A stretch of 64,000 nucleotides of DNA from Streptomyces barringtoniae (GCF_020819595.1 NZ_JAJHNP010000018.1:124001-188000); one strand, 5' to 3'; shown: positions 1 through 11,118, numbered from the stretch's first letter. Notes: a model not told the origin generated them from the sequence alone. A program made the numbers and translations.

Positions 1-2
1 AC

Positions 3-131
3 GTCGGCAAGCTCGCCACCGAACTGGCTGGCAAGCTCGTCGGCGAGTCCCTCGAGGACCACGCCCGCCAGAGCCGTGTGATCGACCGCTTCCTCGACGA
101 GCTCGAGGAGAAGGCCGAGGCCACGCGATGA
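3..131 (+). CDS. atpF: ATP synthase F0 subunit b, C-terminal end (truncated by window start)
   Basis: The window opens inside this gene; only the last 42 codons and a TGA stop are present. The residues are charged and helical, ending in FLDELEEKAEATR, as expected of the C-terminal end of subunit b, the peripheral-stalk helix that docks on the delta subunit. The stop overlaps the atpH start in an ATGA junction at 128-131, so translation of the two genes is probably coupled. Identity rests mainly on position, directly upstream of atpH in the conserved atpBEFHAGDC order, and on the composition of the visible tail. Confidence 0.9.
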   Translation, partial: VGKLATELAGKLVGESLEDHARQSRVIDRFLDELEEKAEATR

Positions 132-943
132 ACGGAGCGAGCCGCGAGGCCCTGGCAGCCGCACGTGAGCGTCTCGACGCGCTGACGGACTCCACGTCCG
201 TCGACGCCGCTTCGCTCGCCGACGAGCTGGCGGCCGTCACCGCGCTGCTCGACCGCGAGGCCGGCCTGCGCCGGGTCCTCACCGACCCGGCGCAGCCCGC
301 AGAGGCCAAGGCGGAGCTGGTCCAGCGTCTGATCGGTGGCCAGGTCAGCGGCGCGACCGCCGACCTGGTGGCCGGGACGGCGCGCTCCCGCTGGTCGCAG
401 CCCCGCGACCTGGTGGACGCGCTGGAGGAGCTGGCGAGCATCGCCGACCTCACGGCCGGGGAGAAGACGGGCACCCTCGACGACGTCGAGGACGAGCTGT
501 TCCGGTTCGGCCGGATCGTCTCCTCCAGCACCGAGCTGCGCGCCGCGCTGACCGACCGCGCCGCCTCGGCGGCGGCCAAGACCGAGCTGCTGCACCGGCT
601 GCTCGGCGGACGGGCCAAGCCGATCACGGAGCGTCTGGTGACGCGCCTTGTGACCGCGCCGCGTGGACGTAGCCTGGAAGCGGGACTGGAGTCCCTGTCC
701 AAGCTCGCCGCCGAGCGCCGGGACCGGATGGTCGCCGTCGTCACCTCGGCGGTGCCGCTGAGCGACGGCCAGAAGCAGCGCCTCGGCGCCGCCCTCGCCA
801 AGCTCTACGGTCGCCGGATGCACCTCAACCTGGACGTGGACCCCGAGGTCGTCGGCGGTATCCGGGTGCAGGTCGGTGACGAGGTCATCAACGGCTCGAT
901 CGCGGACCGCCTGGACGACGCCGCCCGCCGCATGGCGAGCTAG
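128..943 (+). CDS. atpH: ATP synthase F1 subunit delta
   Basis: Delta joins the F1 head to the subunit b stalk and acts as a stator at the inner face of the membrane. The protein has 271 residues, longer than the roughly 180 of E. coli; extended delta subunits of this size are usual in Streptomyces. It is rich in Ala, Leu and Arg and helical throughout. The C-terminal part holds the OSCP/delta signature region (VTSAVPLSDGQKQRLGAAL, then DPEVVGGIRVQVGDEVING near residues 240-257). The ATG at 128 overlaps the atpF stop by four bases. It is followed by a 150-bp structured gap before atpA. Confidence 0.96.
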   Translation: MNGASREALAAARERLDALTDSTSVDAASLADELAAVTALLDREAGLRRVLTDPAQPAEAKAELVQRLIGGQVSGATADLVAGTARSRWSQPRDLVDALEELASIADLTAGEKTGTLDDVEDELFRFGRIVSSSTELRAALTDRAASAAAKTELLHRLLGGRAKPITERLVTRLVTAPRGRSLEAGLESLSKLAAERRDRMVAVVTSAVPLSDGQKQRLGAALAKLYGRRMHLNLDVDPEVVGGIRVQVGDEVINGSIADRLDDAARRMAS

Positions 944-946
944 CAG

Positions 947-979
947 CAACTCGATATTTCGAGACAACTCGATATTTCG
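947..979 (+). repeat. 15-bp tandem direct repeat in the atpH-atpA gap
   Basis: CAACTCGATATTTCG occurs at 947-961 and again, identical, at 965-979. The first copy also contains the inverted pair CTCGA/TCGAG around TATT (950-963). The element is A+T-rich against a very G+C-rich background. It begins immediately after the atpH stop. Function unknown; an RNA processing or spacing element is possible. Confidence 0.8.
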
Positions 980-1008
980 GGAAAAGCAGTACGTACTTAC
1001 GGCCCTGG

Positions 1009-1079
1009 TTGGGCCGTGCAGAGGATTCCTGGGGGTCGCCCCCAGACCCCCCAAGTGAAACTTCGGGCCCAACAAGGAG
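1009..1079 (+). promoter_or_regulatory. Structured leader in front of the atpA ribosome binding site
   Basis: A hairpin CTGGGGG-TCG-CCCCCAG lies at 1029-1045 and is enclosed by a second inverted pair, TTGGGCC (1009-1015) and GGCCCAA (1066-1072). The outer stem ends one base before the AAGGAG ribosome binding site of atpA (about 1074-1079). The nested pairing is read directly from the sequence; an effect on atpA translation is inferred. Confidence 0.5.
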
Positions 1080-1093
1080 AGCAGGGAACCCAG

Positions 1094-2686
1094 ATGGCGG
1101 AGCTCACGATCCGGCCGGAGGAGATCCGGGACGCGCTGGAGAACTTCGTCCAGTCGTACAAGCCGGACGCGGCCTCGCGCGAGGAGGTCGGTACGGTCAC
1201 CCTTGCCGGCGACGGCATCGCGAAGATCGAGGGTCTTCCCTCGGCCATGGCCAACGAACTGCTGAAGTTCGAGGACGGCACCCTCGGCCTCGCCCTCAAC
1301 CTCGAGGAGCGCGAGATCGGTGCCATCGTCCTCGGTGAGTTCAGCGGCATCGAGGAGGGTCAGCCGGTCACCCGCACCGGCGAGGTCCTCTCCGTCGCGG
1401 TCGGCGAGGGCTACCTCGGCCGCGTTGTCGACCCGCTCGGCAACCCGATCGACGGCCTCGGCGAGATCGAGACGTCCGGCCGCCGCGCCCTCGAGCTGCA
1501 GGCCCCCACGGTCATGCAGCGCAAGTCGGTGCACGAGCCGATGGAGACCGGCTACAAGGCCGTCGACGCGATGACCCCGATCGGCCGTGGTCAGCGTCAG
1601 CTGATCATCGGTGACCGCCAGACCGGCAAGACCGCCCTGGCCGTCGACACGATCATCAACCAGCGCGACAACTGGCGCTCGGGCGACCCCAAGAAGCAGG
1701 TCCGCTGCATCTACGTCGCCATCGGCCAGAAGGGCTCCACCATCGCCGGCGTGCGCCGCGCGCTGGAGGAGAACGGCGCCCTGGAGTACACGACCATCGT
1801 CGCCGCCCCGGCGTCCGACCCGGCCGGCTTCAAGTACCTGGCGCCGTACACCGGTTCGGCCATCGGCCAGCAGTGGATGTACGAGGGCAAGCACGTCCTC
1901 ATCATCTTCGACGACCTCTCGAAGCAGGCCGACGCCTACCGCGCCGTGTCCCTGCTGCTGCGCCGCCCGCCGGGCCGTGAGGCCTACCCGGGTGACGTCT
2001 TCTACCTGCACTCCCGGCTGCTGGAGCGCTGCGCCAAGCTCTCCGACGACATGGGTGCCGGTTCGATGACCGGTCTGCCGATCGTCGAGACCAAGGCCAA
2101 CGACGTCTCGGCGTTCATCCCGACCAACGTCATCTCCATCACCGACGGCCAGTGCTTCCTGGAGTCGGACCTGTTCAACGCCGGTCAGCGTCCCGCGCTG
2201 AACGTCGGTATCTCCGTCTCCCGAGTCGGTGGTTCCGCCCAGCACAAGGCGATGCGCCAGGTCTCCGGCCGTCTGCGCGTGGACCTCGCCCAGTTCCGTG
2301 AGCTGGAGGCCTTCGCCGCCTTCGGTTCCGACCTGGACGCGGCCTCGAAGGCCCAGCTGGAGCGCGGTTCGCGCATGGTCGAGCTGCTGAAGCAGGACCA
2401 GTACCAGCCGATGGCCACCGAGGACCAGGTCGTCTCCGTCTGGGCCGGCACCAACGGCCGTATGGACGACGTGCCGGTCGGCGACATCCGCCGCTTCGAG
2501 AAGGAACTGATCGACTTCCTGCACCGGAAGCACCAGGGCCTGATGACCTCCATCAAGGAGGGCGCGAAGATGTCGGACGACACGATCCAGGCGATCGACG
2601 ACGCGGTGGCGGAGTTCAAGAAGCAGTTCGAGACGAGCGACGGCAAGCTGCTCGGCGAGGACACCCCTGCCGCTGCCGCCAAGTGA
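1094..2686 (+). CDS. atpA: ATP synthase F1 subunit alpha
   Basis: Non-catalytic nucleotide-binding subunit of the F1 hexamer. I chose the ATG at 1094 (530 residues) because it sits 14 bases after an AAGGAG box and gives the family N-terminus MAELTIRPEEIRDALENF; the reading frame is open further upstream, to 1016, but that extension is untranslated leader. Visible family motifs are the P-loop GDRQTGKTAL near residue 174, the DELSEED-equivalent region, and the ATP synthase signature PALNVGISVSRVGGSAQ near residue 370. The central gene of the operon, followed 21 bp later by atpG. Confidence 0.97.
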   Translation: MAELTIRPEEIRDALENFVQSYKPDAASREEVGTVTLAGDGIAKIEGLPSAMANELLKFEDGTLGLALNLEEREIGAIVLGEFSGIEEGQPVTRTGEVLSVAVGEGYLGRVVDPLGNPIDGLGEIETSGRRALELQAPTVMQRKSVHEPMETGYKAVDAMTPIGRGQRQLIIGDRQTGKTALAVDTIINQRDNWRSGDPKKQVRCIYVAIGQKGSTIAGVRRALEENGALEYTTIVAAPASDPAGFKYLAPYTGSAIGQQWMYEGKHVLIIFDDLSKQADAYRAVSLLLRRPPGREAYPGDVFYLHSRLLERCAKLSDDMGAGSMTGLPIVETKANDVSAFIPTNVISITDGQCFLESDLFNAGQRPALNVGISVSRVGGSAQHKAMRQVSGRLRVDLAQFRELEAFAAFGSDLDAASKAQLERGSRMVELLKQDQYQPMATEDQVVSVWAGTNGRMDDVPVGDIRRFEKELIDFLHRKHQGLMTSIKEGAKMSDDTIQAIDDAVAEFKKQFETSDGKLLGEDTPAAAAK

Positions 2687-2707
2687 CGTAAGGAAGGGAC
2701 CTGACTC

Positions 2708-3625
2708 ATGGGAGCCCAGCTCCGGGTCTACAAGCGTCGCATCCGATCCGTCAGCGCGACCAAGAAGATCACCAAGGCGATGGAGATGATCGCCGCCTCG
2801 CGTGTCGTCAAGGCGCAGCGCAAGGTGGCGGCCTCCACGCCGTACGCGACCGAGCTGACGCGCGCGGTCACGGCGGTCGGCACCGGCTCGAACACCAAGC
2901 ACCCGCTCACCACGGAGGCGGAGAACCCGACCCGTGCCGCGGTCCTGCTCCTCACGAGCGACCGCGGCCTGGCCGGCGCCTTCAACTCCAACGCCATCAA
3001 GACGGCGGAGCAGCTGACCGCGCGCCTGGAGCGCGAGGGCAAGCAGGTCGACACGTACATCGTCGGCCGGCGCGGTGTCGCCCACTACAACTTCCGTGAG
3101 CGCAAGGTCTCGGAGTCGTGGACGGGCTTCACGGACGAGCCGACGTACGCGGACGCCAAGAAGGTCGCGGCGCCCCTGATCGAGGCCATCGAGAAGGACA
3201 CGGCCGAGGGTGGTGTGGACGAACTCCACATCGTCTTCACCGAGTTCGTCTCGATGATGACGCAGACGGCGCTGGACGCCCGGCTGCTTCCGCTGCGCCT
3301 CGAAGAGGTTGCCGAGGAGGCTCACCCCAAGGGGGAGATCCTCCCGCTGTACGACTTCGAGCCCTCGGCGGAGGACGTCCTCGACGCCCTGCTGCCGCGC
3401 TACGTGGAGAGCCGTATCTACAACGCGCTGCTCCAGTCGGCCGCTTCGAAGCACGCCGCCACGCGGCGCGCGATGAAGTCGGCCACCGACAACGCCGGTG
3501 AGCTCATCGAGACGCTCTCCCGGCTTGCCAACGCGGCCCGCCAGGCCGAAATCACCCAGGAAATCAGCGAGATCGTCGGTGGCGCGAGCGCCCTGGCCGA
3601 CGCGACCGCGGGGAGTGACCGATAA
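2708..3625 (+). CDS. atpG: ATP synthase F1 subunit gamma
   Basis: Central rotor shaft that couples proton flow through F0 to conformational change in the alpha/beta hexamer. 305 residues, normal for actinobacteria. The N-terminal coiled-coil helix is evident (RRIRSVSATKKITKAMEMIA, residues 10-29), as is the C-terminal partner helix (DNAGELIETLSRLANAARQA followed by EITQEISEIVGGA). The gene starts 21 bp after atpA behind GGAAGGGAC, and its TAA stop directly abuts the atpD ATG with no base between. Confidence 0.97.
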   Translation: MGAQLRVYKRRIRSVSATKKITKAMEMIAASRVVKAQRKVAASTPYATELTRAVTAVGTGSNTKHPLTTEAENPTRAAVLLLTSDRGLAGAFNSNAIKTAEQLTARLEREGKQVDTYIVGRRGVAHYNFRERKVSESWTGFTDEPTYADAKKVAAPLIEAIEKDTAEGGVDELHIVFTEFVSMMTQTALDARLLPLRLEEVAEEAHPKGEILPLYDFEPSAEDVLDALLPRYVESRIYNALLQSAASKHAATRRAMKSATDNAGELIETLSRLANAARQAEITQEISEIVGGASALADATAGSDR

Positions 3626-5062
<1,437 letters not shown>

Positions 5063-5079
5063 GCCTCGTGCTCCGACGG

Positions 5080-5105
5080 AGGGGGCGGGGTGCGTCCCGC
5101 CCCCT
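5080..5105 (+). promoter_or_regulatory. Intra-operon GC hairpin between atpD and atpC
   Basis: AGGGGGCGGG (5080-5089) and CCCGCCCCCT (5096-5105) form a perfect 10-bp stem with a 6-base loop. No T-run follows. It begins 17 bases after the atpD stop and ends 69 bases before atpC. It could act as a partial terminator or an mRNA-stabilising 3' end that sets the epsilon:beta ratio; this role is inferred. Confidence 0.6.
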
Positions 5106-5174
5106 CTCTCACGCCCACTAGAATTGACCCCAACACCCGGCGCCCCTGCCGGGTGGTGACCCGAGGAGCCACCC

Positions 5175-5549
5175 TTGGCTGCTGAGCTGCACGTCGAGCT
5201 GGTCGCCGCCGACCGCCAGGTCTGGTCCGGCGAGGCCACCCTGGTCGTCGCGCGCACCACGTCCGGCGACATCGGCGTCATGCCCGGTCACCAGCCGCTG
5301 CTCGGTGTGCTGGAGTCGGGCCCGGTGACCATCCGTACGAGTGACGATGGAACGGTCGTCGCCGCGGTGCACGGCGGTTTCATCTCGTTCGCGGACAACA
5401 AGCTGTCCCTGCTGGCCGAGATCGCCGAGCTGTCGGACGAGATCGATGTCCAGCGCACGGAGCGGGAGCTGGAGCGCGCGAAGGCGGAGGGCGACGCCGC
5501 CGCCGAGCGCCGCGCAGACGTCCGCCTCCGCGCGGCGGCGGCGCGCTGA
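5175..5549 (+). CDS. atpC: ATP synthase F1 subunit epsilon
   Basis: Epsilon sits on the gamma shaft and inhibits ATP hydrolysis. 124 residues. The N-terminal beta-sandwich is clear (LHVELVAADRQVWSGEATLV, then GDIGVMPGHQPLLGVLESG), followed by the C-terminal helical hairpin rich in Glu, Ala and Arg. The start is TTG at 5175, 5 bases after a GAGGAGCC ribosome binding site; no ATG lies in frame near it. Last gene of the operon, followed by an intrinsic-type terminator. Confidence 0.96.
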   Translation: MAAELHVELVAADRQVWSGEATLVVARTTSGDIGVMPGHQPLLGVLESGPVTIRTSDDGTVVAAVHGGFISFADNKLSLLAEIAELSDEIDVQRTERELERAKAEGDAAAERRADVRLRAAAAR

Positions 5550-5572
5550 GTCCAGCGCGCGGTATGACGTCA

Positions 5573-5638
5573 CTCAGCCGCGGCCGGCCCGGAGCAATCC
5601 GGTGCCGGTCGCGGCTGAGGCAGATGTGGGTGTTTTTT
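5573..5638 (+). terminator. Terminator of the ATP synthase operon
   Basis: CTCAGCCGCG (5573-5582) pairs with CGCGGCTGAG (5610-5619), and an inner CCGG pair extends the stem. A run of six T (5633-5638) follows after about 13 bases. This is one of the few hairpins in the window with a T-run. Confidence 0.7.
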
Positions 5639-5646
5639 CCGTTTCA

Positions 5647-5657
5647 TTACTCAGTAA
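5647..5657. promoter_or_regulatory. TTACT-c-AGTAA palindrome upstream of the DUF2550 gene
   Basis: A perfect 5-1-5 inverted repeat lying 31 bp before the GTG start at 5689. It is A+T-rich in a G+C-rich setting. Similar palindromes occur at 46701 and 46828. It may be a regulator site; no regulator can be named from the sequence. Confidence 0.4.
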
Positions 5658-5688
5658 CAGAAGCAGTTCCTAGGAGACGAGGAGGTCG

Positions 5689-6141
5689 GTGCCGATGGTC
5701 CTCGCTCTGACTGTGTGCGGGATCGTGGTCGCGCTCGTGGTGATGGGACTGTTCCTGTTCGGGCTGCGGCGCAGGCTCATCCAGCGCTCCGGCGGCACCT
5801 TCGACTGTTCCCTGCGCTGGGCCGTGACCGAGAAACCCGACGCCAACGGCAAGGGCTGGTCCTACGGCGTCGCCCGCTACAACGGCGACCGCATCGAGTG
5901 GTACCGCGTCTTCTCCTACGCCTTCCGCCCCCGCCGCACCCTGGAGCGCGCGCAGATCGAGGTGGCCGGCCGCCGGCTGCCCGAGGGCGAGGAGGAACTG
6001 GCGCTGCTCTCCGACGCGGTGGTCCTCGCCTGTACCCACCGGGGCACGCGCCTCGAACTCGCCATGAGCGAAGACGCGCTGACCGGATTCCTCGCGTGGC
6101 TGGAAGCAGCCCCGCCCGGTCAGCGCGTCAACGTCGCTTAG
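5689..6141 (+). CDS. DUF2550 family membrane-anchored protein
   Basis: 150 residues starting with GTG at 5689, five bases after GAGGAGG-type purines (GACGAGGAGGTC). A single hydrophobic segment covers residues 4-26 (VLALTVCGIVVALVVMGLFL). It is followed by RRRLI, so the remaining ~120 residues are probably cytoplasmic; they contain conserved aromatic/charged blocks such as FDCSLRW and IEWYRVFSYAFRPRR. I recognise it as DUF2550, a family found next to atpC in many Streptomyces and of unknown function. It is separated from the atp operon by a terminator. Convergent with the chitinase gene, 14 bp away. Confidence 0.85.
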   Translation: MPMVLALTVCGIVVALVVMGLFLFGLRRRLIQRSGGTFDCSLRWAVTEKPDANGKGWSYGVARYNGDRIEWYRVFSYAFRPRRTLERAQIEVAGRRLPEGEEELALLSDAVVLACTHRGTRLELAMSEDALTGFLAWLEAAPPGQRVNVA

Positions 6142-6155
6142 GACACTTACGGGTA

Positions 6156-7976
<1,821 letters not shown>

Positions 7977-8053
7977 GCTGCGCCTCCTCGTTGTGGGGTT
8001 GTGGGATTGGGGGTTCAGGGGCATGACTGAGCCTTCACGCCCACGGTGCTGCG

Positions 8054-8095
8054 AGAGTAGAAAGGTCTGGACCACGGGTCAATAGGTCTGGACCA
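8054..8095 (-). promoter_or_regulatory. Chitinase promoter with two 12-bp operator repeats (dre-like)
   Basis: On the minus strand TGGTCCAGACCT occurs twice, at 8095-8084 and 8074-8063, with centres 21 bp (two helical turns) apart. The -35 TTGACC is at 8082-8077, between the repeats, and the -10 TACTCT at 8059-8054 after a 17-base spacer, so the second repeat fills the spacer. Paired 12-bp repeats of this kind are known from Streptomyces chitinase promoters and resemble the DasR site (consensus AGTGGTCTAGACCACT). DasR control is inferred. Confidence 0.85.
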
Positions 8096-8263
8096 ATTTC
8101 CCAGCGATTGCCCCTCTATCCCCAACTCCTGTGCCAGTACGGCCGCTTGGACCAGGCTGCGCAGCCCGGCGCCGCCCCTGACCCGGCGGAGCCGGCCCCC
8201 GCCCACCACACTGCCGCGCGCCCGGTGCGGGGTCGTACGCTGACCGGCGACGAGGAGGGGCGC

Positions 8264-8968
8264 ATGACGGACACGGCGGGCTCCGGTGCGGTGCTGGTCG
8301 TCGACGACGACGCGGCGATCCGGCGCTCTTTGGAGCGTGGCCTGAGACTGAGCGGGTTCGCGGTGCGGACCGCCGCCGACGGGCCGGAGGCACTGGCGGC
8401 GATCGGGGAGGCGGCGCCCGACGTGCTGGTGCTGGACGTGTCGATGCCCGGCATGAGCGGCATCGAGGTGTGCACCCGGCTGCGCGACGAGGGCCGGGAC
8501 CTGCCCGTCCTGATGCTCTCCGCGCTGGACGAGACCGCCGACCGGATCGCCGGGCTGCAGGCGGGCGGCGACGACTACCTGGTCAAGCCGTTCGCCCTGC
8601 AGGAACTGGTGCTGCGGCTGCGTGCCCTGCTGCGCCGCCGCCCGCCGACGGGCCGGGCCCGGCTGCGGGTCGCGGGCCTGGTGATCGACCCGGCCGCCCG
8701 CACCGCCGAGCGGGACGGCAGGCCACTCGACCTCACCCGGCGCGAGTTCGAGCTGCTGGAGGTACTCGCCCGCAACGCCGGACTGGTCCTCACCCGCGAC
8801 CAGCTCCTGGAGAGGGTCTGGGGCTACGACTTCGACGTGCGCACCGACGCCGTCGACACCTTCGTCAGCTATCTGCGGCGCAAACTGGAGGCGGACGGGG
8901 GCGGCAGGCTGATCCACACGGTGCGGGGCGTCGGCTTCGTGCTCAGGGAAGCGCGGGACGCGCCGTGA
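8264..8968 (+). CDS. OmpR/PhoB-type two-component response regulator
   Basis: 234 residues from the ATG at 8264, behind GAGGAGGGG; the frame stays open upstream but has no better start. Receiver domain residues 8-120: acidic pocket VVDDD (13-16), phospho-acceptor Asp58 in LVLDVSMPGMSG, and the conserved Lys in LVKPFAL. Winged-helix DNA-binding domain about 135-232 (LTRREFELLEVLARN, then VDTFVSYLRRKLE and VRGVGFVL). Its TGA overlaps the GTG of the kinase gene at 8965, so the pair is translationally coupled. The signal and regulon are unknown. Confidence 0.95.
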   Translation: MTDTAGSGAVLVVDDDAAIRRSLERGLRLSGFAVRTAADGPEALAAIGEAAPDVLVLDVSMPGMSGIEVCTRLRDEGRDLPVLMLSALDETADRIAGLQAGGDDYLVKPFALQELVLRLRALLRRRPPTGRARLRVAGLVIDPAARTAERDGRPLDLTRREFELLEVLARNAGLVLTRDQLLERVWGYDFDVRTDAVDTFVSYLRRKLEADGGGRLIHTVRGVGFVLREARDAP

Positions 8969-10428
8969 GACTCTCCACCCGCATCGGCCTCGCCGTCGGC
9001 TGCACCGTCCCCCTGCTGGTACTGGCCTGCGGCTGGCTGCTGCTGCACCTGGTCGCCCGCGATCTGCACCGCACCGAGGACCAGCATCTGCGCCAGCGCG
9101 CGGTGGCCGTCGCCCCGCAGGCCAGGGCACTGCTGCGGGCCACGGCGAACGGCCGGCCCAAGGCGGCGGACACCCGGGAACGGCAATTGTTCAGCGCCGC
9201 GCTCGACGTCGGCGTACGCGTCGTCGGACCCGGCGCGGACTTCAGCGGCGGACCCCAGCCCGGCCCCGCCGTGGCCCTGCCCGAGCAGTCCTCCGGCTTC
9301 GTCACCGTCCGCGACGGCGGGCGCAGTTGGCGCGCCCTGGCCCGGCCCCTGAAGAGCCCCGCCGTCGCCGGCACACTGTGGGTCTTCTCGCCCGACACCG
9401 CCGACCGCACCCAACTCCAACTGGTCCGGCGCCGGGTGCTCCTCACCGCCGTACTCGCCGCCCCTCTGTCCGGGCTGCTCGCCTGGGGCCTGGCGACCGG
9501 TGCGAGCACGCCGCTGCGCCGCCTCACCCGCCGCACCGCCGGCCTCGACCCGCGCACCAGCACGGCCCGGCTCCCCGAGGAGCGGACCGGGGTGCGCGAG
9601 GTGGACGAGCTGGCCGCCACGGTACGGACCGTGCTCGCCCGCTACGACGAGCAGGCCGCCCGCACCGGCGAGGCCCTCGACACCGCCCGGTCCTTCTCCG
9701 CCGCCGCCGCGCACGAACTGCGCACGCCGCTCATGAGCATGGGCACCAACCTCGACATCCTCACCGACCACCCCGGCCTGCCGGACCCCGACCGCACCGA
9801 GGTGCTCGCCGACCTGCGGCGCGAACACGCCCGGCTGCTGGGCCTGCTGGTGATGCTGCGCGAGCTGGGGCGCGGGGACCTGGTGGAGGCGGAGGCGTTC
9901 GGGGACGTCGACCTGTCCGACGTCGCCGACGCGGCCGTGGCCGAGGCCCGCCGCCGTGCCCCGGACGCCGACATCGCCCTGGACGCGGCGCCCGGGCTCA
10001 CCGTGCACGGCTGGGAACCGGGCCTCAGGCTGCTGCTCGACAACCTGCTCGGCAACGCCCTCGCCCACGGCCGGGACACCCGGGGCCGGGCACGGGTGCG
10101 GGTCGGCGTGTGCGGCGCTGCCGGTCACGTCCGCATCACCGTGGACGACCGCGGGCCCGGCGTACCGCCCGGCGCCCGCGCCCGGATCTTCGAGCGGTTC
10201 CAGCGGGGCCCGGACAGCGCGGGCTCCGGGCTCGGCCTCACCCTGGTCGCCCAGCAGGCGGCACTGCACCGGGGGAGCGTCACCGTGGGCGAGGGGCCGG
10301 ACGGAGCCGGGGCGCGCTTCGAGGTGCGGCTGCCGTCGGGCGGCCCGGTCCTGCCCGGCCGCCGGGACTGGCTGATCGATACAGTCGGGGCAAACCGGTC
10401 ACAGAGTTTCCCCAAAGACCCTTCCTAG
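8965..10428 (+). CDS. Sensor histidine kinase, partner of the upstream regulator
   Basis: 487 residues, GTG start overlapping the regulator stop. The N-terminus has a membrane segment (about residues 9-30, CTVPLLVLACGWLLLHLV). An extracytoplasmic sensor loop of ~120 residues follows, then a second segment (about 160-180, LTAVLAAPLSGLLAWGLATG) and a HAMP region. The dimerisation/phosphoacceptor helix carries His250 in AAAHELRTPLM. The ATPase has the N box LLDNLLGNALAHG, the G1 box VDDRGPGVPPG and the G2 box GSGLGLTLVAQQ, all intact, so the kinase should be active. Two small exported proteins encoded just downstream may belong to the same sensory unit. Confidence 0.94.
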   Translation: MRLSTRIGLAVGCTVPLLVLACGWLLLHLVARDLHRTEDQHLRQRAVAVAPQARALLRATANGRPKAADTRERQLFSAALDVGVRVVGPGADFSGGPQPGPAVALPEQSSGFVTVRDGGRSWRALARPLKSPAVAGTLWVFSPDTADRTQLQLVRRRVLLTAVLAAPLSGLLAWGLATGASTPLRRLTRRTAGLDPRTSTARLPEERTGVREVDELAATVRTVLARYDEQAARTGEALDTARSFSAAAAHELRTPLMSMGTNLDILTDHPGLPDPDRTEVLADLRREHARLLGLLVMLRELGRGDLVEAEAFGDVDLSDVADAAVAEARRRAPDADIALDAAPGLTVHGWEPGLRLLLDNLLGNALAHGRDTRGRARVRVGVCGAAGHVRITVDDRGPGVPPGARARIFERFQRGPDSAGSGLGLTLVAQQAALHRGSVTVGEGPDGAGARFEVRLPSGGPVLPGRRDWLIDTVGANRSQSFPKDPS

Positions 10429-10482
10429 CCTCCGTTGCGTGGACGGACGACCGGCCCGTCCGGAGAACGAACGGAGAGACAG

Positions 10483-10911
10483 ATGAACGCACGTCGACGT
10501 ACGCGCACCCTGCTCGCCGGGTGCGCGGTGGCGGCCGTACTGGCGGGCACCGCCGGAGTGGCCTCGGCCGACAGCAGCACGCCCAGCAGCACACCCAGCA
10601 GCACCCCCGCGCCCGGCCCCACCGGCGACGGCGCGAAGGCGCTGTGCAAGCGGGTGCCCAGGATCGACCGCCGGATCGAGCGGGCCCTGAAGCGGCTGGA
10701 CGCCGGGCCCGGCACCCGTGGCTCGGTCGCCCGCCTGCAGCAGCGCGTGGACAACGCGAAGAAGGCGGGCCACACCCAGGTCGCCACCTTCCTCCAGGAC
10801 CGGCTGGACTTCCGCAAGTCGCTGGTCACGAACCTGCAGCAGCGGCAGAAGGACCTGAACGACGTGAAGTCCTGGTGCCGGGCGAGCGGCGGCGGGAAGG
10901 CGGCGAGCTGA
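10483..10911 (+). CDS. Small secreted helical protein of unknown function
   Basis: 142 residues from the ATG at 10483, after GGAGAGAC. The signal peptide is clear (MNARRRTRTLLAGC, cleavage expected after ASA near residue 31). A Ser/Thr/Pro linker with three STP-type repeats follows, then an ~85-residue helical domain rich in Arg, Lys, Gln and Leu, with one Cys near each end (ALCKRVPRIDRR and VKSWCRA) that could form a disulfide. I do not recognise a named family. It begins 54 bp after the kinase and its stop overlaps the start of the next gene, so it probably belongs to the same transcript. Confidence 0.8.
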   Translation: MNARRRTRTLLAGCAVAAVLAGTAGVASADSSTPSSTPSSTPAPGPTGDGAKALCKRVPRIDRRIERALKRLDAGPGTRGSVARLQQRVDNAKKAGHTQVATFLQDRLDFRKSLVTNLQQRQKDLNDVKSWCRASGGGKAAS

Positions 10912-11114
10912 TGCGGGCACGCCGGGCGGCGTTGCCGGTGGTGGCGCTGCTCGTGGCGCTCACCGCGGGCTGCGCGCACCACGACGGGGCGTCCCCGAAG
11001 ACGCCGTCCGCCTCCGGCACGCCCTCGGGCTACGCCGAGATGCAGAAGAAGGCGGACGCGGCCGAGTCCGCGGCGGCCGCCGCCGACCGGGACGCGGCCC
11101 GCGACGGCAACTGA
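10911..11114 (+). CDS. Small predicted lipoprotein
   Basis: 67 residues; its ATG shares one base with the TGA of the preceding gene. A lipoprotein signal is visible (MRARRAALPVVALLVALTAGC), the lipobox LTAGC placing the acylated Cys at residue 21. The mature part is only ~46 residues, low in complexity and rich in Ala, Asp and Lys (MQKKADAAESAAAAADRDAA), probably one helix. No homologue is recognised. With the neighbouring secreted protein it looks like an envelope accessory of the upstream two-component system, which is an inference from position. Confidence 0.75.
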   Translation: MRARRAALPVVALLVALTAGCAHHDGASPKTPSASGTPSGYAEMQKKADAAESAAAAADRDAARDGN

Positions 11115-11118
11115 GACA

